Source of the DNA: Polytrichum commune
Lineage: Eukaryota; Streptophyta; Polytrichopsida; Polytrichales; Polytrichaceae
DNA length: 64,000 nucleotides
Reading direction: 5' to 3'
NCBI GenBank assembly: GCA_950295325.1
Contig: OX485805.1
Location: 12,806,501-12,870,500 of the forward strand
This document shows, piece by piece, positions 1 through 12,564 of the stretch; within the stretch, counting starts at the first letter, position 1, and every line of letters starts with the position of its first letter. The position numbers and the translations under genes are program-made. Under the pieces are notes generated by a model that had not been told where the DNA came from, did not search any database, and saw only the letters and a program-made list of their open reading frames with translations.

Positions 1-195
1 GACCGACCAGGGTCTCTGCTCCACATGCTGTACAACAAGAAGCTGGCTGGAAAGATCAAATGCTGTGTCCCAAAAATCAAAAGAATGGTACGATGCCTCA
101 TCACATCAGGATGAGGCAGAAACTAATCCATATAGAAAGTTAAGCCAAACAGGCTAAAAACTGGGTAATACTGAAAGAACTTAAGTTTATTTATT
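1..195. other. Downstream flank of PDX1
   Basis: This is the 3' side of PDX1, which is read on the minus strand. Two overlapping AATAAA-like hexamers (minus strand, 186-195) lie directly after the stop codon, which is too close to act as the usual poly(A) signal. I see no other feature. Confidence 0.4.
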
Positions 196-3100
196 CTACT
201 CGGACCTCGCTGCGAAGCGCTCAACCTTCTTGTCACTAAGGTTGATGCCCACCATGGCTTCTCCGAGGTCGGTGCTCACTTCAGCGAGAACGTGGGCATC
301 ATTGTAATGGGTCACAGCCTCCACAATCGCACGAGCACGCTTGGCAGGATCGCCACTCTTGAAAATTCCGGACCCCACAAACACACCATCACATCCCAAT
401 TGCATCATGAGCGCCGCATCGGCCGGGGTGGCTACACCTCCAGCTGCAAAGTTCACGACAGGAAGCCTTCCGAGGTTCTTGGTCTGCCTGACAAGTTCAT
501 AAGGCGCTGAAATCTCCTTGGCAAATGTGAACACCTCTGAGTCATCGAGGTTTTGCAGCCGCCGAATCTCACCCAACACCGATCGTGTGTGCCTCACAGC
601 CTCGACTACATTTCCAGTGCCTGCCTCTCCCTTGGTCCTGATCATGGCCGCACCTTCAGCAATGCGCCGAAGCGCCTCACCCAGGTTGCGGCATCCACAC
701 ACAAATGGGATCCTGTAGTTGTGCTTGTTGATGTGGTGGGCATCATCAGCCGGTGTCAGAACCTCACTCTCGTCAATGTAGTCCACGCCGATGGCTTCCA
801 GGATTTGAGCCTCCACGAAGTGACCTGAAAAAACATAACCCTCATCAACAGGTCAGAAGAATATAAACACCACACAACACGTCCTTGACAACTTTTTGAC
901 ACATTCATGATGTTTCCACAAAACACCAGAAGTACATGCTCCATAAACCGTATCCAGTGAAAGAAGTTAGCTGCAGTGCTCATTGTACATTAAGGTGTGA
1001 AGTGCTTCAGAAGCACTATACCTCAATGCTTAGGCAGGAAAAGCACAGAGAGGTTTAATGTGAGCCACTGCTGATGCAACCTCTATTCACTTTTTATAAT
1101 TGTGTAGATTTCAACAGTTTTAAGAGTTTCAAAGAAAAAATTACAACTACCACAGTAAGTTCCTCCTCATAGGTAGAGTGCTTCAAAAGCCCTACTCCTC
1201 ATGTTTTGACAGAAAAAGTACATAGAACTTCAATAAAAACCAGTACTCAACTAACCTCCCTTCACCTTCTATAAACAGTGCGGATTTCAAAAGTTCTAAT
1301 TTAACAGCTCAGAAGAATACAAACCAAAAAATCAGAACACATGCCACACACAATTCCTCTCGCAACATATAAAAATTTCACTAAGCAACACCACTAGTAT
1401 ATGCTCCACAAACCATGTCCACTAAAAAAAATCACTGTAGTGCTAAGAATGCCATAACCCTGTGAGGTAGGGAGCTTCTGAAGCACTACACCTCAATGCT
1501 TAAGCATAATAGGACAGAGGGCCTCAAATGGTATTGAGCCAACCTCACTCCACCTACTGTAGCAGTGCAGTAAAGAGTTCACAGTTCAGAAGAACATAAA
1601 CGGGAAAATTAGAACAGCTACCACATAAAACTCCTCACAAATCATGATATTTCAACAACAAAACACCAGAAGTGCTTACTTCATACGCACATCCAATAAC
1701 AAACATCGCCCCAGTGCTAAAAATCCACATGACCCTATGAGCTGAAGAGCTTCAAAAGCACAACACCTCAATGTTCGTGAAGCAAATGCAGAGAGGGCCT
1801 CAATATAAAGCAGTAGCACTAAGCCAACCTCTCTCCACCTTCTCTAACAGTGCAGGTCATTTTTCAACAGTCAGAAGCATATAAACAAAGAACCTTACAA
1901 TAACTACCACAAGAAATTCTTCCTTGCAATTCATGATACGTCAACAAATACAACACTAGAAGTACGCACTCCATGAACCATAATTTGTAAACAAAATCGC
2001 TGCAGTGCAAAGAATCCACATGACCCGGTGAGGTGAAGTGCTTCGAAAGCACTACACCTCGATGCTTCAGCAGAAAAGCGCAGAGCACATCAGTAGAGAT
2101 CAGTACTCGACCAACTTCACTTCACCTTCACGGTACAGTAACATTTTTCAGCAGTTCTAAAAAGTTCAACAGCTCAGAAGGATATAAACAAAAGAATCAG
2201 AGCAACTACCAGATCAAATTCTTCCCTAAATTAATGATATTTCGACAGATGAAACACTAGAAATGGATACCCCATAAACTATATCCACTGAACAAAAATC
2301 GCTACACTGCTAAGAATCCGTTAACCCTGTCAAGTAGATAACTTCACAAGCACTACACCTCAATGCTAAACCAGAAACACGCAGAGAGCCTCAATGTAAA
2401 GCAGAACTAAGCCAACCTCACTTCCACCTTTTCTTAACAGTGCAGAATTCAACAGTTCAGAAGACTATGAACACAAAATTGCAACACCTACCACATGTAA
2501 ATCCTCCTCAAAATTGCAAATTCTACAACCAACAAGACACCAGACATACATGCTCCATGAACCAAATCCAGTAAACAATACTAAGAACACACGTAACGCT
2601 GTGAGATGACGAAGAGCTCCTGAAGCACCACACCTCAATGCTTTGGCAGAGAAGCACAGAGGCTAACCCTACCTCACTCCACCTTCTAATAAAGTGCAGT
2701 AAATGAAAATTGCAAGAGTGCTGCCGAACCATAACCCCTAAACCCTGGGGATAAACAGAAATATTTGTTAAACGGGAATCAACAAAGGAGGAAGATTTAG
2801 GACACATTTCTTCCCACATGTGTCGTACAGCACGGTGATTGCCTGCATTCGGCACAGACTTCCGATTCCTGGAAAACAATGAGAACATTAGGTTTAAGTC
2901 GAAGAAAAGAGTGAAGAGTGGCATACCAATTCTCGCCTTAGCCATGACGGGAATTGTGACGGCCTTCTTAATCTCCTTGATCATGCCCGGGTCACTCATT
3001 CTCGCCACACCACCTTCAGCACGGATGTCAGCAGGCACGCGCTCCAAAGCCATGACGGCCACGGCACCGGCCTCCTCTGCAATTCGAGCCTGGGCTGCGT

Positions 3101-3254
3101 CAATGACGTCCATGATCACTCCACCACGGAGCATTTGTGCCAACCCCACTTTCACAGCGTAGGAAGTGGCTGCCTTCTTGTTAGGGTTATTCTCCAACAA
3201 TCCCCCGCTTCCATTGTTCCCGTAGACGGCCACCACTCCGTTCTGGGCGTCCAT
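196..3254 (-). CDS. PDX1: Pyridoxal 5'-phosphate synthase subunit PDX1 (PdxS/SNZ family), two exons
   Basis: Exon 1 is 3254-2927 and exon 2 is 824-196, giving 318 aa. The donor (G|GTATGC at 2926) and acceptor (TTTTTTCAG before 824) split the Gly110 codon, and joining them restores the invariant AKARIGHFVEAQ. PDX1 is the synthase subunit of the PDX1/PDX2 complex, which makes pyridoxal 5'-phosphate from ribose 5-phosphate, glyceraldehyde 3-phosphate and glutamine-derived ammonia in the cytosol. The TIM-barrel motifs are intact: Asp49 in GGVIMDV, Lys106 in PVMAKAR, Lys174 in [12 protein letters not shown], and the phosphate-binding [11 protein letters not shown]. Lys106 and Lys174 are 68 residues apart, as in Arabidopsis PDX1.3 (K98/K166), so this is a catalytic copy and not a PDX1.2-type pseudoenzyme. 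The start at [12 protein letters not shown] fits the family length; an in-frame upstream start near 3329 would add a tail unlike the family. The intron is filled with tandem repeats and an HSE array lies upstream. Confidence 0.96.
860..2700. repeat. Degenerate ~280 bp tandem repeat filling the PDX1 intron
   Basis: The intron is built from about six diverged units plus one partial unit. Landmarks recur in fixed order: a CACCAGAAGT/CACTAGAAGT motif (near 923, 1390, 1668, 1947, 2256, 2537), then CTCCATAAACC, AATCGCTGCAGTGCTAAG, ACCCTGTGAGG, CACTACACCTCAATGCTT, and a TCTAACAGTGCAG block. The spacing is about 280-310 bp, except for a ~468 bp gap between the first two that holds a truncated unit near 1150-1290. 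The repeats carry no coding signal and end short of both splice sites. Confidence 0.85.
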
Positions 3255-3411
3255 CTTCTTAGCCCTCGCCCCTTCACCTTCCCACGAACGCAGAAACCAA
3301 CCACAACCCAATTCCCAAACCTCCCTCAATCCCCCAGGCCAACCTCAACAATCCTTAAAACCGAACCCTGAGCAACTCCACCAAACCCTCGCAAACAAGG
3401 GAGACCTCCGA

Positions 3412-3454
3412 GAACCTTCGGGAAACTTCGGATAACTTCGGGAACCTGGAAGAA
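3412..3454 (-). promoter_or_regulatory. Heat-shock element array upstream of PDX1
   Basis: GAA and TTC triplets alternate in strict 5 bp register: GAA 3412, TTC 3417, GAA 3422, TTC 3427, TTC 3437, GAA 3442 and GAA 3452. That is seven perfect units out of nine positions, with the first four consecutive. This is the binding site pattern of trimeric heat-shock factors. It sits 158-200 bp upstream of the PDX1 start codon. A weak TATA-like TTTTAAGG on the minus strand (near 3352-3359) lies between it and the ATG. Use by HSF is inferred from the pattern. Confidence 0.75.
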
Positions 3455-4056
3455 CCAAAAGGCACACACATACACGCACACAGGGGAATGTCTGTCAGAG
3501 AATCTCAGTCCTCGAAACCACACTTCAACACTGAAGCCTCAACCCTCGGTGACACAAAGTGCAGAGAGAAGGTCAGAAATCTCACCTCACTCGTAGTGCA
3601 GAAATCGAATGCGAGTGATCTCGAGCGAAGCGAAATCTCAAGGTCTGCGAAGCTACTGGAATCTGCGGGGATCGGTAGAGGAGGCGACTGGAAGGCTCGA
3701 GAAGTGTCTGTCGAGGAATCGGCCCTGCGCTCCTTCAATGCTCGCCCCTGGCGGCCGAAGACGCGCGGCGCCGCTGATGCAGACGCGGACTCCTTGACGC
3801 CCGCCCGTATGGTGAGGACGCAGACGCCGGTTGCGGCTGCGGTTGGGTGACGCAGGGGGTTGGGTCGGCCGGCCCGGCCCTTTGGACGGCAGGCGGCCAC
3901 ATCACCAAGTGTCCCCCGTGAGTTATCGGCCAATGGGAGTGCTCCTAGGGGGCGGGGGGTGGTATGGCTAAATTGGGAGGGTTAGAAGGCCGGCCAAAAG
4001 GGGCAAGTACCGGAATTGCTTGCTTCCTTCAAGCGCTAGCTTAGGATCATTCTAGA
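3455..4056. other. GC-rich PDX1 upstream region
   Basis: CpG content is locally raised at about 3700-3960, and there is a CCAAT box within GGCCAATGGG near 3929. Open frames exist on both strands, including 142 codons on the minus strand at 3505-3933. Their composition is low-complexity and I recognise no protein, so I treat this as promoter-proximal DNA. Confidence 0.5.
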
Positions 4057-4060
4057 CTCC

Positions 4061-4095
4061 CCTAGCCTAGCATAGCCTAGCCTAGCCTAGCCTAG
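4061..4095. repeat. CCTAG pentanucleotide microsatellite
   Basis: CCTAG is repeated about seven times with one interruption (CATAG). Nothing else is visible. Confidence 0.85.
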
Positions 4096-5317
4096 GCGAT
4101 GTCCCAAGGGGCAATGGAATAGAATAGAATATCAATCTCCCTCTTGCCTCATCACCGGCAAGGTCCAATTAGTTGAGCCCTCGCGTTACATTTTACAAAT
4201 GAATCTTGCTTAACTAAAAGCCCTTCATAACATTACTCAGCACCAAGGTGTTGCACCCCTACAACCAAGAGGTTTGACAGTGTAATTCTCTACCTATGTT
4301 GGCTCACCTTTGCGAAATGAAGAATAGTGTATAACATTAGTTTCGTTCGTTTTTATTTATAAAATTATCGAGACAAATAGAATAATAGATTTGGTATTCA
4401 AATATTCGGCTAGCTAGATTGATAGTAGTTGCATGCCTGCGACATTCACATATCCACTTATCCTCCGCTAACTAGGCATGTCACCATGGCATATCCACTT
4501 TATTATCGAGTCGGTGTCAAGGAATATTGCATGAGGAATTCGTGCAAGCTACTAGGACTCCCCTTCTAGAAAAACAAGGACCATCCCTAGTAGACTACCA
4601 AATGGTATGTTATACGAGGGCATGGCTAGTTGTGGTATAACATTTTGATAGGTATACATAACATTCTTCAACCAAGAGGTTGGGTTCAGTCGGGCCAACA
4701 CCTAGCCCCCAAAAGCAGCTTGCATAGTATATGAATATTGGTCCCGTTTCGGGCAGAATTTGAATATATCATAACATAACATAAGGCAAACATAATCATT
4801 ATCTTATCTAATATCAAAGTATAAATTAATCATGCTCATTAAGTGGTCAAATAGGTTTTCCCATTGGTCAAATCATTGAGCCTAGAATAGTTAACATATT
4901 TGTTGGAAGCACGTAGTCCAATCGCTTATATACCATATCTTTTTGTTGTCTGGATCTTTAATCCACACCTAAACACATAACAGCCAAATACAAGTGTCTA
5001 GAATTTCCCCTAACTTCCCAAGCCTATTAAAAGGGTTGTCTAGAGTGCATTTCACTCGTTGTTGATCATGGAATTTTCATAGACAAGTTTTGAGCTTAAA
5101 ATGGAAATTATCATTAGGATCTTGATACATGGGATATGAGCTATTTTGAGAGAAAATTTGGACATACAATGCTTTGGACATATAATGTTAAATTGAACAG
5201 TTTATGTAAAGGCCCATTTTACATGATTGTCAAAAAAAAATCAGTTTTATTAAAATAAACATATTTAAATGAATTTTGCATTGGAGTGGCAATCATTGAT
5301 TGGAGTCAACACCCTCA
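4096..5317. other. Intergenic, AT-rich, nothing recognised
   Basis: There is no long open frame and no recognisable repeat family member. Short runs such as CATAACATAACATAA near 4770 are simple sequence. Confidence 0.4.
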
Positions 5318-5712
5318 GAGCATCCTCAGTCGATCTAGGTAAAGCTCACTGCAAACCAAAACCTATCTTTTGACTGACCTAAAATTAGAAACTGAAATTA
5401 CCATCATTAGAAGCACACCTAAATAAACGTGAGATATTTCTCAAGAAAAAAGAATTGTATAAATTTGACGTAGGTGAAATCCGTCATTGAAAACACCACA
5501 TTTTCAAAATTTAGAGGGAGTGCACCAAATCTTGCTTAAAAATGGAAAGATCCTCCCACACTCCCTCCAAATTTTTGACATTTAGAGGGAGTGTGGGAGG
5601 ATCTGTCCATTTTTAAGCAAGATTTGGTGCACTCCCTCTAAATTTTGAGCAATTTTAAGCAAGATAGGTCTTGGTTTGTAGTGAGCTTTACCTAGATGGA
5701 CTGAGGATGCTC
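5318..5712. mobile_element. Foldback MITE, 395 bp, TSD TCA
   Basis: Terminal inverted repeats of about 50 bp begin GAGCATCCTCAGTC, with the reverse complement ending ...GACTGAGGATGCTC. The element is flanked by TCA at 5315-5317 and 5713-5715. A second, inner hairpin spans 5505-5647, with arms of roughly 68 bp differing at about two positions around a small loop near 5576. The 3 bp TSD suits PIF/Harbinger-type MITEs, though TCA is a variant of the usual TWA. The near-perfect inner arms suggest recent origin or homogenisation. Confidence 0.85.
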
Positions 5713-5715
5713 TCA

Positions 5716-8700
5716 CATGAGCTCCCAACACAACATAAAAATGACCGCTTCCCACTTTGTTATTTTTTTACACATTCTAGTCACCTCCAAATTACACAGC
5801 TCATGTGTCTAAGGGTAGATATCCATGTTGGCTTGGTGTTTGTAGTTATTATTATTACATATGAATGAGGTAAGGGGGGTTAATGTAGGGTAGAAATCAT
5901 CCATCAACCATAAAATGGTCGCTTGGAAGTTGGGGGTTAATATTGTGTTGACTTTAGGGACATCCACCTTACATCTAGAGTGTCTTGAGAGTGAAAATGC
6001 GTGTGAGAGAAAAATTAGTGCTACGAGCAAAGTAAGGCCGGGAGGGGCAAGGGTGGAACGTACAAGAGTTGCAAGAAGCTCACAAAATTGCAAGAGGAAA
6101 AGATTGTTGAATGAATGTGCTACATATGTATGGTTACATGCAATGTCAAGCTTTCACACATGCATGTAACAACATGGGCAACCATTGACCATGTCCTTGG
6201 GCATATATGTAAAACTTGTGGAGGCCCATTATCCTTGGGGTGGACTCTTCATTGGGAACTTGAATGATGTGCATGGGGCATTAAGAAATTGACCCCCCCC
6301 CCCCCCGTATATGAGAAGCTAATAGAGAAAAATAACATCCTAGAAAATGAACTCATGTATTTATATTAAGTTTTTTTAATTTAATGTGATAAATGGCTCT
6401 ATCACATATAAAAAATATAAGTCATGAATTAAAAAAGCCTTTAATACACATATTGTCCACTTTCACTTTCCAATGAGAAAGTCATTGAACTTTTTTTTCA
6501 TTCATAGCATGTAACTCAACAATTGTATCAAACAAACAAAGACAAAAGCACAATCATTTAGCCACAATCCAAAGATAGAAACTCGAAGAAGGTCATGAGC
6601 ACTCCAAGAGCCTCTGGTATGTTATTATTAAAAACCTAGAACCCAAATGCAAACCCTAACAAGAACATACACAATAGTCATTAAGGACTATGACCATATG
6701 CCAAAAATGGATGGAAAAGGAAATTAAATTAAACTAACATATTTATTGTCAAAAAAAATCTCTAAACTTCAGGGGCCCTTTTTGTACATCTATCTATACT
6801 TCAAAAAGTTTATGGCCTTTCTAGATGTACACACTATAAAGATAAAACATCTCCCTTATGTATACTATGAATGCTAATGTGTGTTTGTCAACTAGATGTT
6901 GGCATTTTTAGTTGATAATGGTAAAAGTGGCCCTCCCACAAATCAACCCATTTATCAATTGCATTAATACAATTGGATCCATTTTGTAATTCATACATAC
7001 ATACATACATGAGTTGTACTTATAGAAACTATATAATATAAAACACAACATGCATGATGAGGTTGTCATCCTTCCACCGTTCCAAAAGGGTAGAGAACCT
7101 CAAAAATGGTGGGAGTGGGTGGGATTTGGATGATTAGGGGGTTGTGTGTGTATGTGTGTGTGTGGGGGGGGGGGGGGTAAGGGGCTTAAAAAATGTGGAA
7201 GGGTTAAGGGTCAAAGTTTGGGGAATTATGGGTGAACTTATGGCTAATCAACTATTTATACTTCATCATACATATATATAAGTGCTACGACCCGGGATGA
7301 CACATGTTCGAGCTAGTGTACATAAGCAATATAATGGACCTCAAAGAGAGGAAATACCAACCAAAAGTTAATGTGAATGAGGGGTGTTTCACCCACGATC
7401 ATAGCTGCAAACTCATTTGTGAGCGTGAATTGAGTTCCTAGAGCATGACTATGGGACAAGTAAGTGTTATTTTGTCTTGTATTGGAGGTGAACTCTTTTG
7501 GTAGCTAAATGGACCTCATGTCATTTGCCCATTTTAGAATGCTTGCCCAAATGATGAACAAAGTACTGTGTTCTTGGGGCCGCCATGTCCCAAGGGTTAC
7601 CATGTTAGTGGTATGCAATATTGGCCTACCTTGGGTTTAATGTACTCCAACTTTGAATAATCCCTATATTTAACTCCAACATTTTTTTGACCCACTTTTG
7701 TGTCATAACCTTATGATTTTGAACACGTGGATGGCTGATCATTTGTGTGAAACATTCTTGCTCTACAATGTTTGCATCCGTACGGTCATATATACCATAA
7801 GAGGTGTTGAATTTTCTTTAGTGAGCTTTTGTTTTGAACTAAATTGTTTTAGGCAATTATGGAATATGCTACTTCAACCTTTAGGAGTTAAGGTTGAAGA
7901 TATCAAAGTGCAAGTTAATATTACCTTCTACTCTATTAGTCATCAATAGAGTAGAATGTGTTGGTCAACAAATTATATACGAGTAGTAGGCCCTTGGGAA
8001 GGGCTTGAATATTTGCCAATTTGGTCTAGCCATCAACATAACATTATTAAGCAGTGTGTGATTGTTCATGTGGACCCTGAGAATATAACCATGGATGCCG
8101 CAACTAATGCACGTTTAGTCTGAATGTGCACTAGAACAACCAATAACAACCAAAAGGAATACATTTCTTCAAATTGGGAACCCTTAATTCAAACAAAGAG
8201 AATGCATTTGTTAAGATTGGGACCCATCACCTCAACTAACATAACATTGTGGAACCTAGAGTAGCTTGCAAGCAAAGGGTTACGATTTTGTGAGTAATCT
8301 CCCAAACAAGCCAAACCTTGACTATTGTGTGCTTGCTTTGGATGTAGTTAAATACATGTTTGAGCTAAACCCTACTCTTGATGTACTTCTTGCTAGCAAC
8401 AAAGTTAGTCTTATGGGTTCAAAACTAGGTGTTTGGATGGGGAATAAATTATCAACTAAGTTGTGAGTGTAGGTTGCCTTTTTGGGTGTAAAACTAGACT
8501 AAGTTTCACATGGGGATATGAGTTGGTCACGACCAATGTAAGATTGATATGAGACACACACATCATCCATCTATATATTGTGATCAATCTACTACATGTA
8601 GATAGTAGGAATGATTTGCAACCTGCACAATAGTTTAGTAAGATGAATCGTCGACAAAGTAGTTTCAAAAATCCAAAATTAACATAATTGATCTATTTGA

Positions 8701-9140
8701 TATGAATTGACCATACATACATAAGGAGCATGTTTTAGTTTGGGGTTATTAAAGGTGTGTTTTGCATGCAACACACTCCTTGGTCCAAGATTTCGAGGAT
8801 AATTTATTGTTGAAAACATGTTTTAACAAGCATCATAGACCCTCCAATTCCAGCTCACGAGATTAATATGGGGCTCTAACCCTAATTTAGGAGTTAATCC
8901 CAATTTAAAATAGAAATAATCTGGGCTTTGCAGTTGTGATCAACGTTTTCACCCTCCCCTCCCCCAATTCACCTTCCCCCTCGATAAGTTAGGTATTGTG
9001 AACATAAGATTGGAGGATATGTTCTTGGACGACAATGCTTCTACCAACCTCATAGTCACACACACACATGTTATTTCTTTATTTTTTTGACTTTCTCTCT
9101 CTTAAGATGTATGATAGAATGATGTTTCCACATTCTTGAT
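5716..9140. other. Intergenic, AT-rich with simple repeats
   Basis: No gene is supported. Visible items are a C14 run (6293-6306), a CATA microsatellite (about 6993-7011), a GT tract running into G14 (7141-7177), and a CA run near 9058-9068. Short open frames at 7698-7949 and 8266-8466 have no recognisable motifs. Confidence 0.4.
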
Positions 9141-9144
9141 CAAA

Positions 9145-9415
9145 GTTTGGGGAGATTTTGGGGAGTAATTAGTCAAGACCCTAGTGTTTGCAAGTCCAAC
9201 CAAGTTACATCATTCCAAGACCCTAGTGTTGTGATCTTTCAATTTTATATATTAATTTTGAGATGTATTCTATATATTCCTCTATAATGATCGGCGGTCT
9301 TCCTAAAGTCTTGAACATCAACTGGTTATTTCTCAAACTCAACCGGACATTTCCCCAGTTATTTGTGCAGGTATTTCTTCGTCAACTCGGCCAGGTTATT
9401 TCTCAGACCCAATCA
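9145..9415 (+). mobile_element. hAT-type MITE copy (diverged)
   Basis: It shares the ordered blocks of the copy at 27430-27655: a GGGGAGATTTTGGGG start, CCTAGTGTTTGCAAGTCCAACC, a TTCTATATATTCCTC block, and ...CAACTGGTTATTTCTCAAACTCAACCGG. The ends and TSD are not clear here, so the boundaries are approximate. Confidence 0.6.
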
Positions 9416-9419
9416 GTTC

Positions 9420-12400
9420 TTCAAATGGAAAAGTTACCATAGCACAATGAATGGATGAGATCCATGTGGTGTGAAATATGGACATATTTCTATCTTTGTA
9501 ATGAGTAGAGGAGTGATTATCTTGGATTTGTGACACAAGATCACAAGATCTTATTGGCTAACCGAGGATAATATCATATAGTCGTGAACAAAAAGCAAGA
9601 GAAACAAGCTTTAAATAACAAAGCATCAAATGCTACATGGATGTGGTGTGTAATGATTCTTAACACTTCAAAACACAATAAAGAGAAAATGCTATGTAAG
9701 TGATTTAAGATCATGTGACAATCACACCTAGTAGGCCTTGAATGGTTCAATTGAGCATCTATCCATAGCTCAAAATCATCCATTGGAGCATAATTTTAGT
9801 GAAACCTACTTGAGATTAATTAAAAGTGTAAGAGGAGAAGGGGGGCAATTGAAGGCTATGAGATTGTTGTATTGTAAGGCCCCTAGGGTATGGCCAAGGA
9901 TGTTCTATGAACAAACACTCTAGTCACCCCGGCCCCCTAACGGGAACCGGAGTTCTTCTTCTTCTTACTGTAAGGTAATTCTATAAAAGTGGAATCAAAC
10001 TATCATAATGTTTTACAATAACTCATGTGATCATCCTTGTTCATTATACGGTAGCTGGTGGTTGACTGTTCCAAGTCTTAGAGATTGTAGATCTTGTCAC
10101 TTCTGCTCCCACAATGTAGTTGGAAACAAGGCACAATACATATTGAAACTTATCCATTTAAGCATCATTAGATATAAGTTTCTTAATTTTCCTATTCCCA
10201 AATGTCGCACCAGGCCACCTCAAGTCATTCTTCCGAGGACCATCGAGTTGATATTAGCTTCAACCTGGCAGAGTCCACTGCACTCCATTACTCTACAAAA
10301 TTAGCCTCTATTTTTACACCAAATTGATGCACTTTTAGTCCCACATACTCTTGACTTTTCATAGTTTCCAATCAATTACATCTCACTATCAATCAACCTT
10401 TGTCTTGGACACAAGTTTAGTATAAGGGAAGCCCTATAAAAACCTCCAAAAGCAAGTTGAAATTCTAGCATTTTATAGATATTGTGATTGCATGGTGAGG
10501 TCTTGGTAGCTATTTAAATTTTGCGAGCTAGCTAGGGCGGGGGATCGTGTCAAAACCTAAATTCTGAATGAAAAACCAGATGGTAACATCTATAATTAGA
10601 ACTACAATATTTTGTCATTGATGAAAATTGCTATAACCATCCCAAACAAATTCCCAAAATTGGGATGAAATTTGTTCGGACTTTAAAGGAATGTGCTCAT
10701 ATTTAGATGAAATTATGTGATATTGTCCACATGTGGCTTCTTCTTGGGGGGTCACTGGCGAAAATCGTTGAAACAACGTGCGATAAAAAATAAGGTCTAA
10801 TATATTCAATGTAGATAAATTTTGCAAAAAAATGTACATATAATATAGGGGTTTTTTAAATAATCAGACATGTTTACATGTAAAATATCATCACATATAA
10901 TGGCATTTTTTTATATAATCAGTACATGTAAAATAGTGTGGAAACAATTACTAGAGGTAGCGGGTCTAGGGTAGGGTTTGTGCTAGTGGATGAAAAGAGG
11001 CAATCTTATGTTGAAAAAAACTTGGATGGATGACTTTGCAGGCTGGTTGGCTTAAACATTACTGAACCAATGTAACCAATGTGGAGTTAATGTTCTTCAC
11101 CTACGTGCCAGGAGGGAAAATTTGAGCACATTGTTTGAATTGCAATCTTCTTTCCAATTTTCTTTGGCAGCATAAGTAAAATAGGGTATTTTTAATTGAT
11201 TCCCCCAAAAAATTATAATGACTGATAGGGTGTACTAAAATACAAGCATTTACCTTTATTTTGAATAATACCACACCTTATAATCTTATCTACAAGGTAA
11301 ATAGCCCTCCGATAAATAAGTCATGAGCTCATGTGTATGCATTAATATAAGAGGGAGTGACCTCCCCTGAGGGCTTCTTCATTCCAACGATTGTAAAACC
11401 CTTTAACACTGTAAATAGAACAAAGAAAACCCTTGGCCTCAAGTTTGGTAGCATGAGTAATATGTACCTTTAACTTTAGAAATCATTTACACACTAATAT
11501 CCCCACAAACATGATCTCATGATCTCATCACCAAAGCCTTTCGGTTTGGTATATCAAAGGTCGTACTATTACTATTAGCAATTTAGTGGTCACATGGAAA
11601 GTTAGGACACGGACGGATATTATTACTTGAAGTCCCCTTGAGTCGCACGGTCGGTCCCCTGAGGCCGTTGTACTCTTTACCTTGCAATTGAATGTGTTTC
11701 AATTTGTAGAAACCAAAAAAGACAAAATAAATAAAGCCATTGTGCACATTTATTGCAAACCTCATAGCGAGGTACATTCATTCTAAGCCACTCCCACTCA
11801 CAATGAGGAAAAAGTGCAGCCGTTTTGGTTTTTGCAATAAGTACAATCCACAAGATCCTTGAAGGACATGGTTCACGAACTACCGGTATACCTATACGTA
11901 TGGGCAACATGCCTTTTAACCCTTCCAAGTTTTCTAGTGTTTGGTTGCCTTAAACTACCATGGGTACCTATTAACCCCGAGACATAACAATAACAACAAC
12001 AACAATGTTGGGCGATCCGACGTGAATTTGAGTCTGTTGGCCCTACCTTGTTCGAGATTTTTTTTGATGCAGGGTGGACTTTACCGCCTACCTTGTAATG
12101 AGTGAGTTCTTAGTTATTATGTGAATTAGAGAGAAGACTTCATAGTCAGGAATCAAACCGTCAGCCCCTCTGTTTGCATTTAAGTACCTGTCCACTGTCA
12201 TCCGGTAGTTTAGGGTCATCTCAGACCACATGTTACACAAACATAGGGATCTTGGAATCTATGTCAAAATCAAGGAGTCTTACTTTTGTAACATGTGAGT
12301 TCTCCACCTTCTTCTTAATGACCATAAACGCTAAGGCTGTCATGTAACTTATGATGAATCAAAATTAAGCAATATTGGGGCATCAAACAAAGTATTATTC

Positions 12401-12560
12401 AACGGTCTCCATGAGTTATGTATCCAATTTTATTATTTTATTTTAAATTTCTTATTAAAGCCATATTTGGGTTGAATTTTGATGTATAGACATGGACATA
12501 TTGTGACATACCGACCACATACTTTGCCTGTATGAAGAACTCATTGGTAGGAGTTTATGT
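9420..12560. other. Intergenic, no gene recognised
   Basis: There are only short frames. A motif with CCCCGGCCCCCTAACGGG...TTCTTCTTCTTC at 9923-9965 recurs in diverged form near 23095-23140. An AAC trinucleotide run lies near 11986-12004. Confidence 0.4.
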
Positions 12561-12564
12561 TATA

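Noticed and set aside
3505..3933. 142-codon minus-strand frame upstream of PDX1
   Set aside because: GC-rich, low-complexity Ala/Arg/Ser composition and no domain. It lies in promoter-proximal CpG-rich DNA, where long frames arise by chance.
7698..8466. 83- and 66-codon frames in AT-rich intergenic DNA
   Set aside because: Length expected by chance; no motif, and no plausible splice partners seen.
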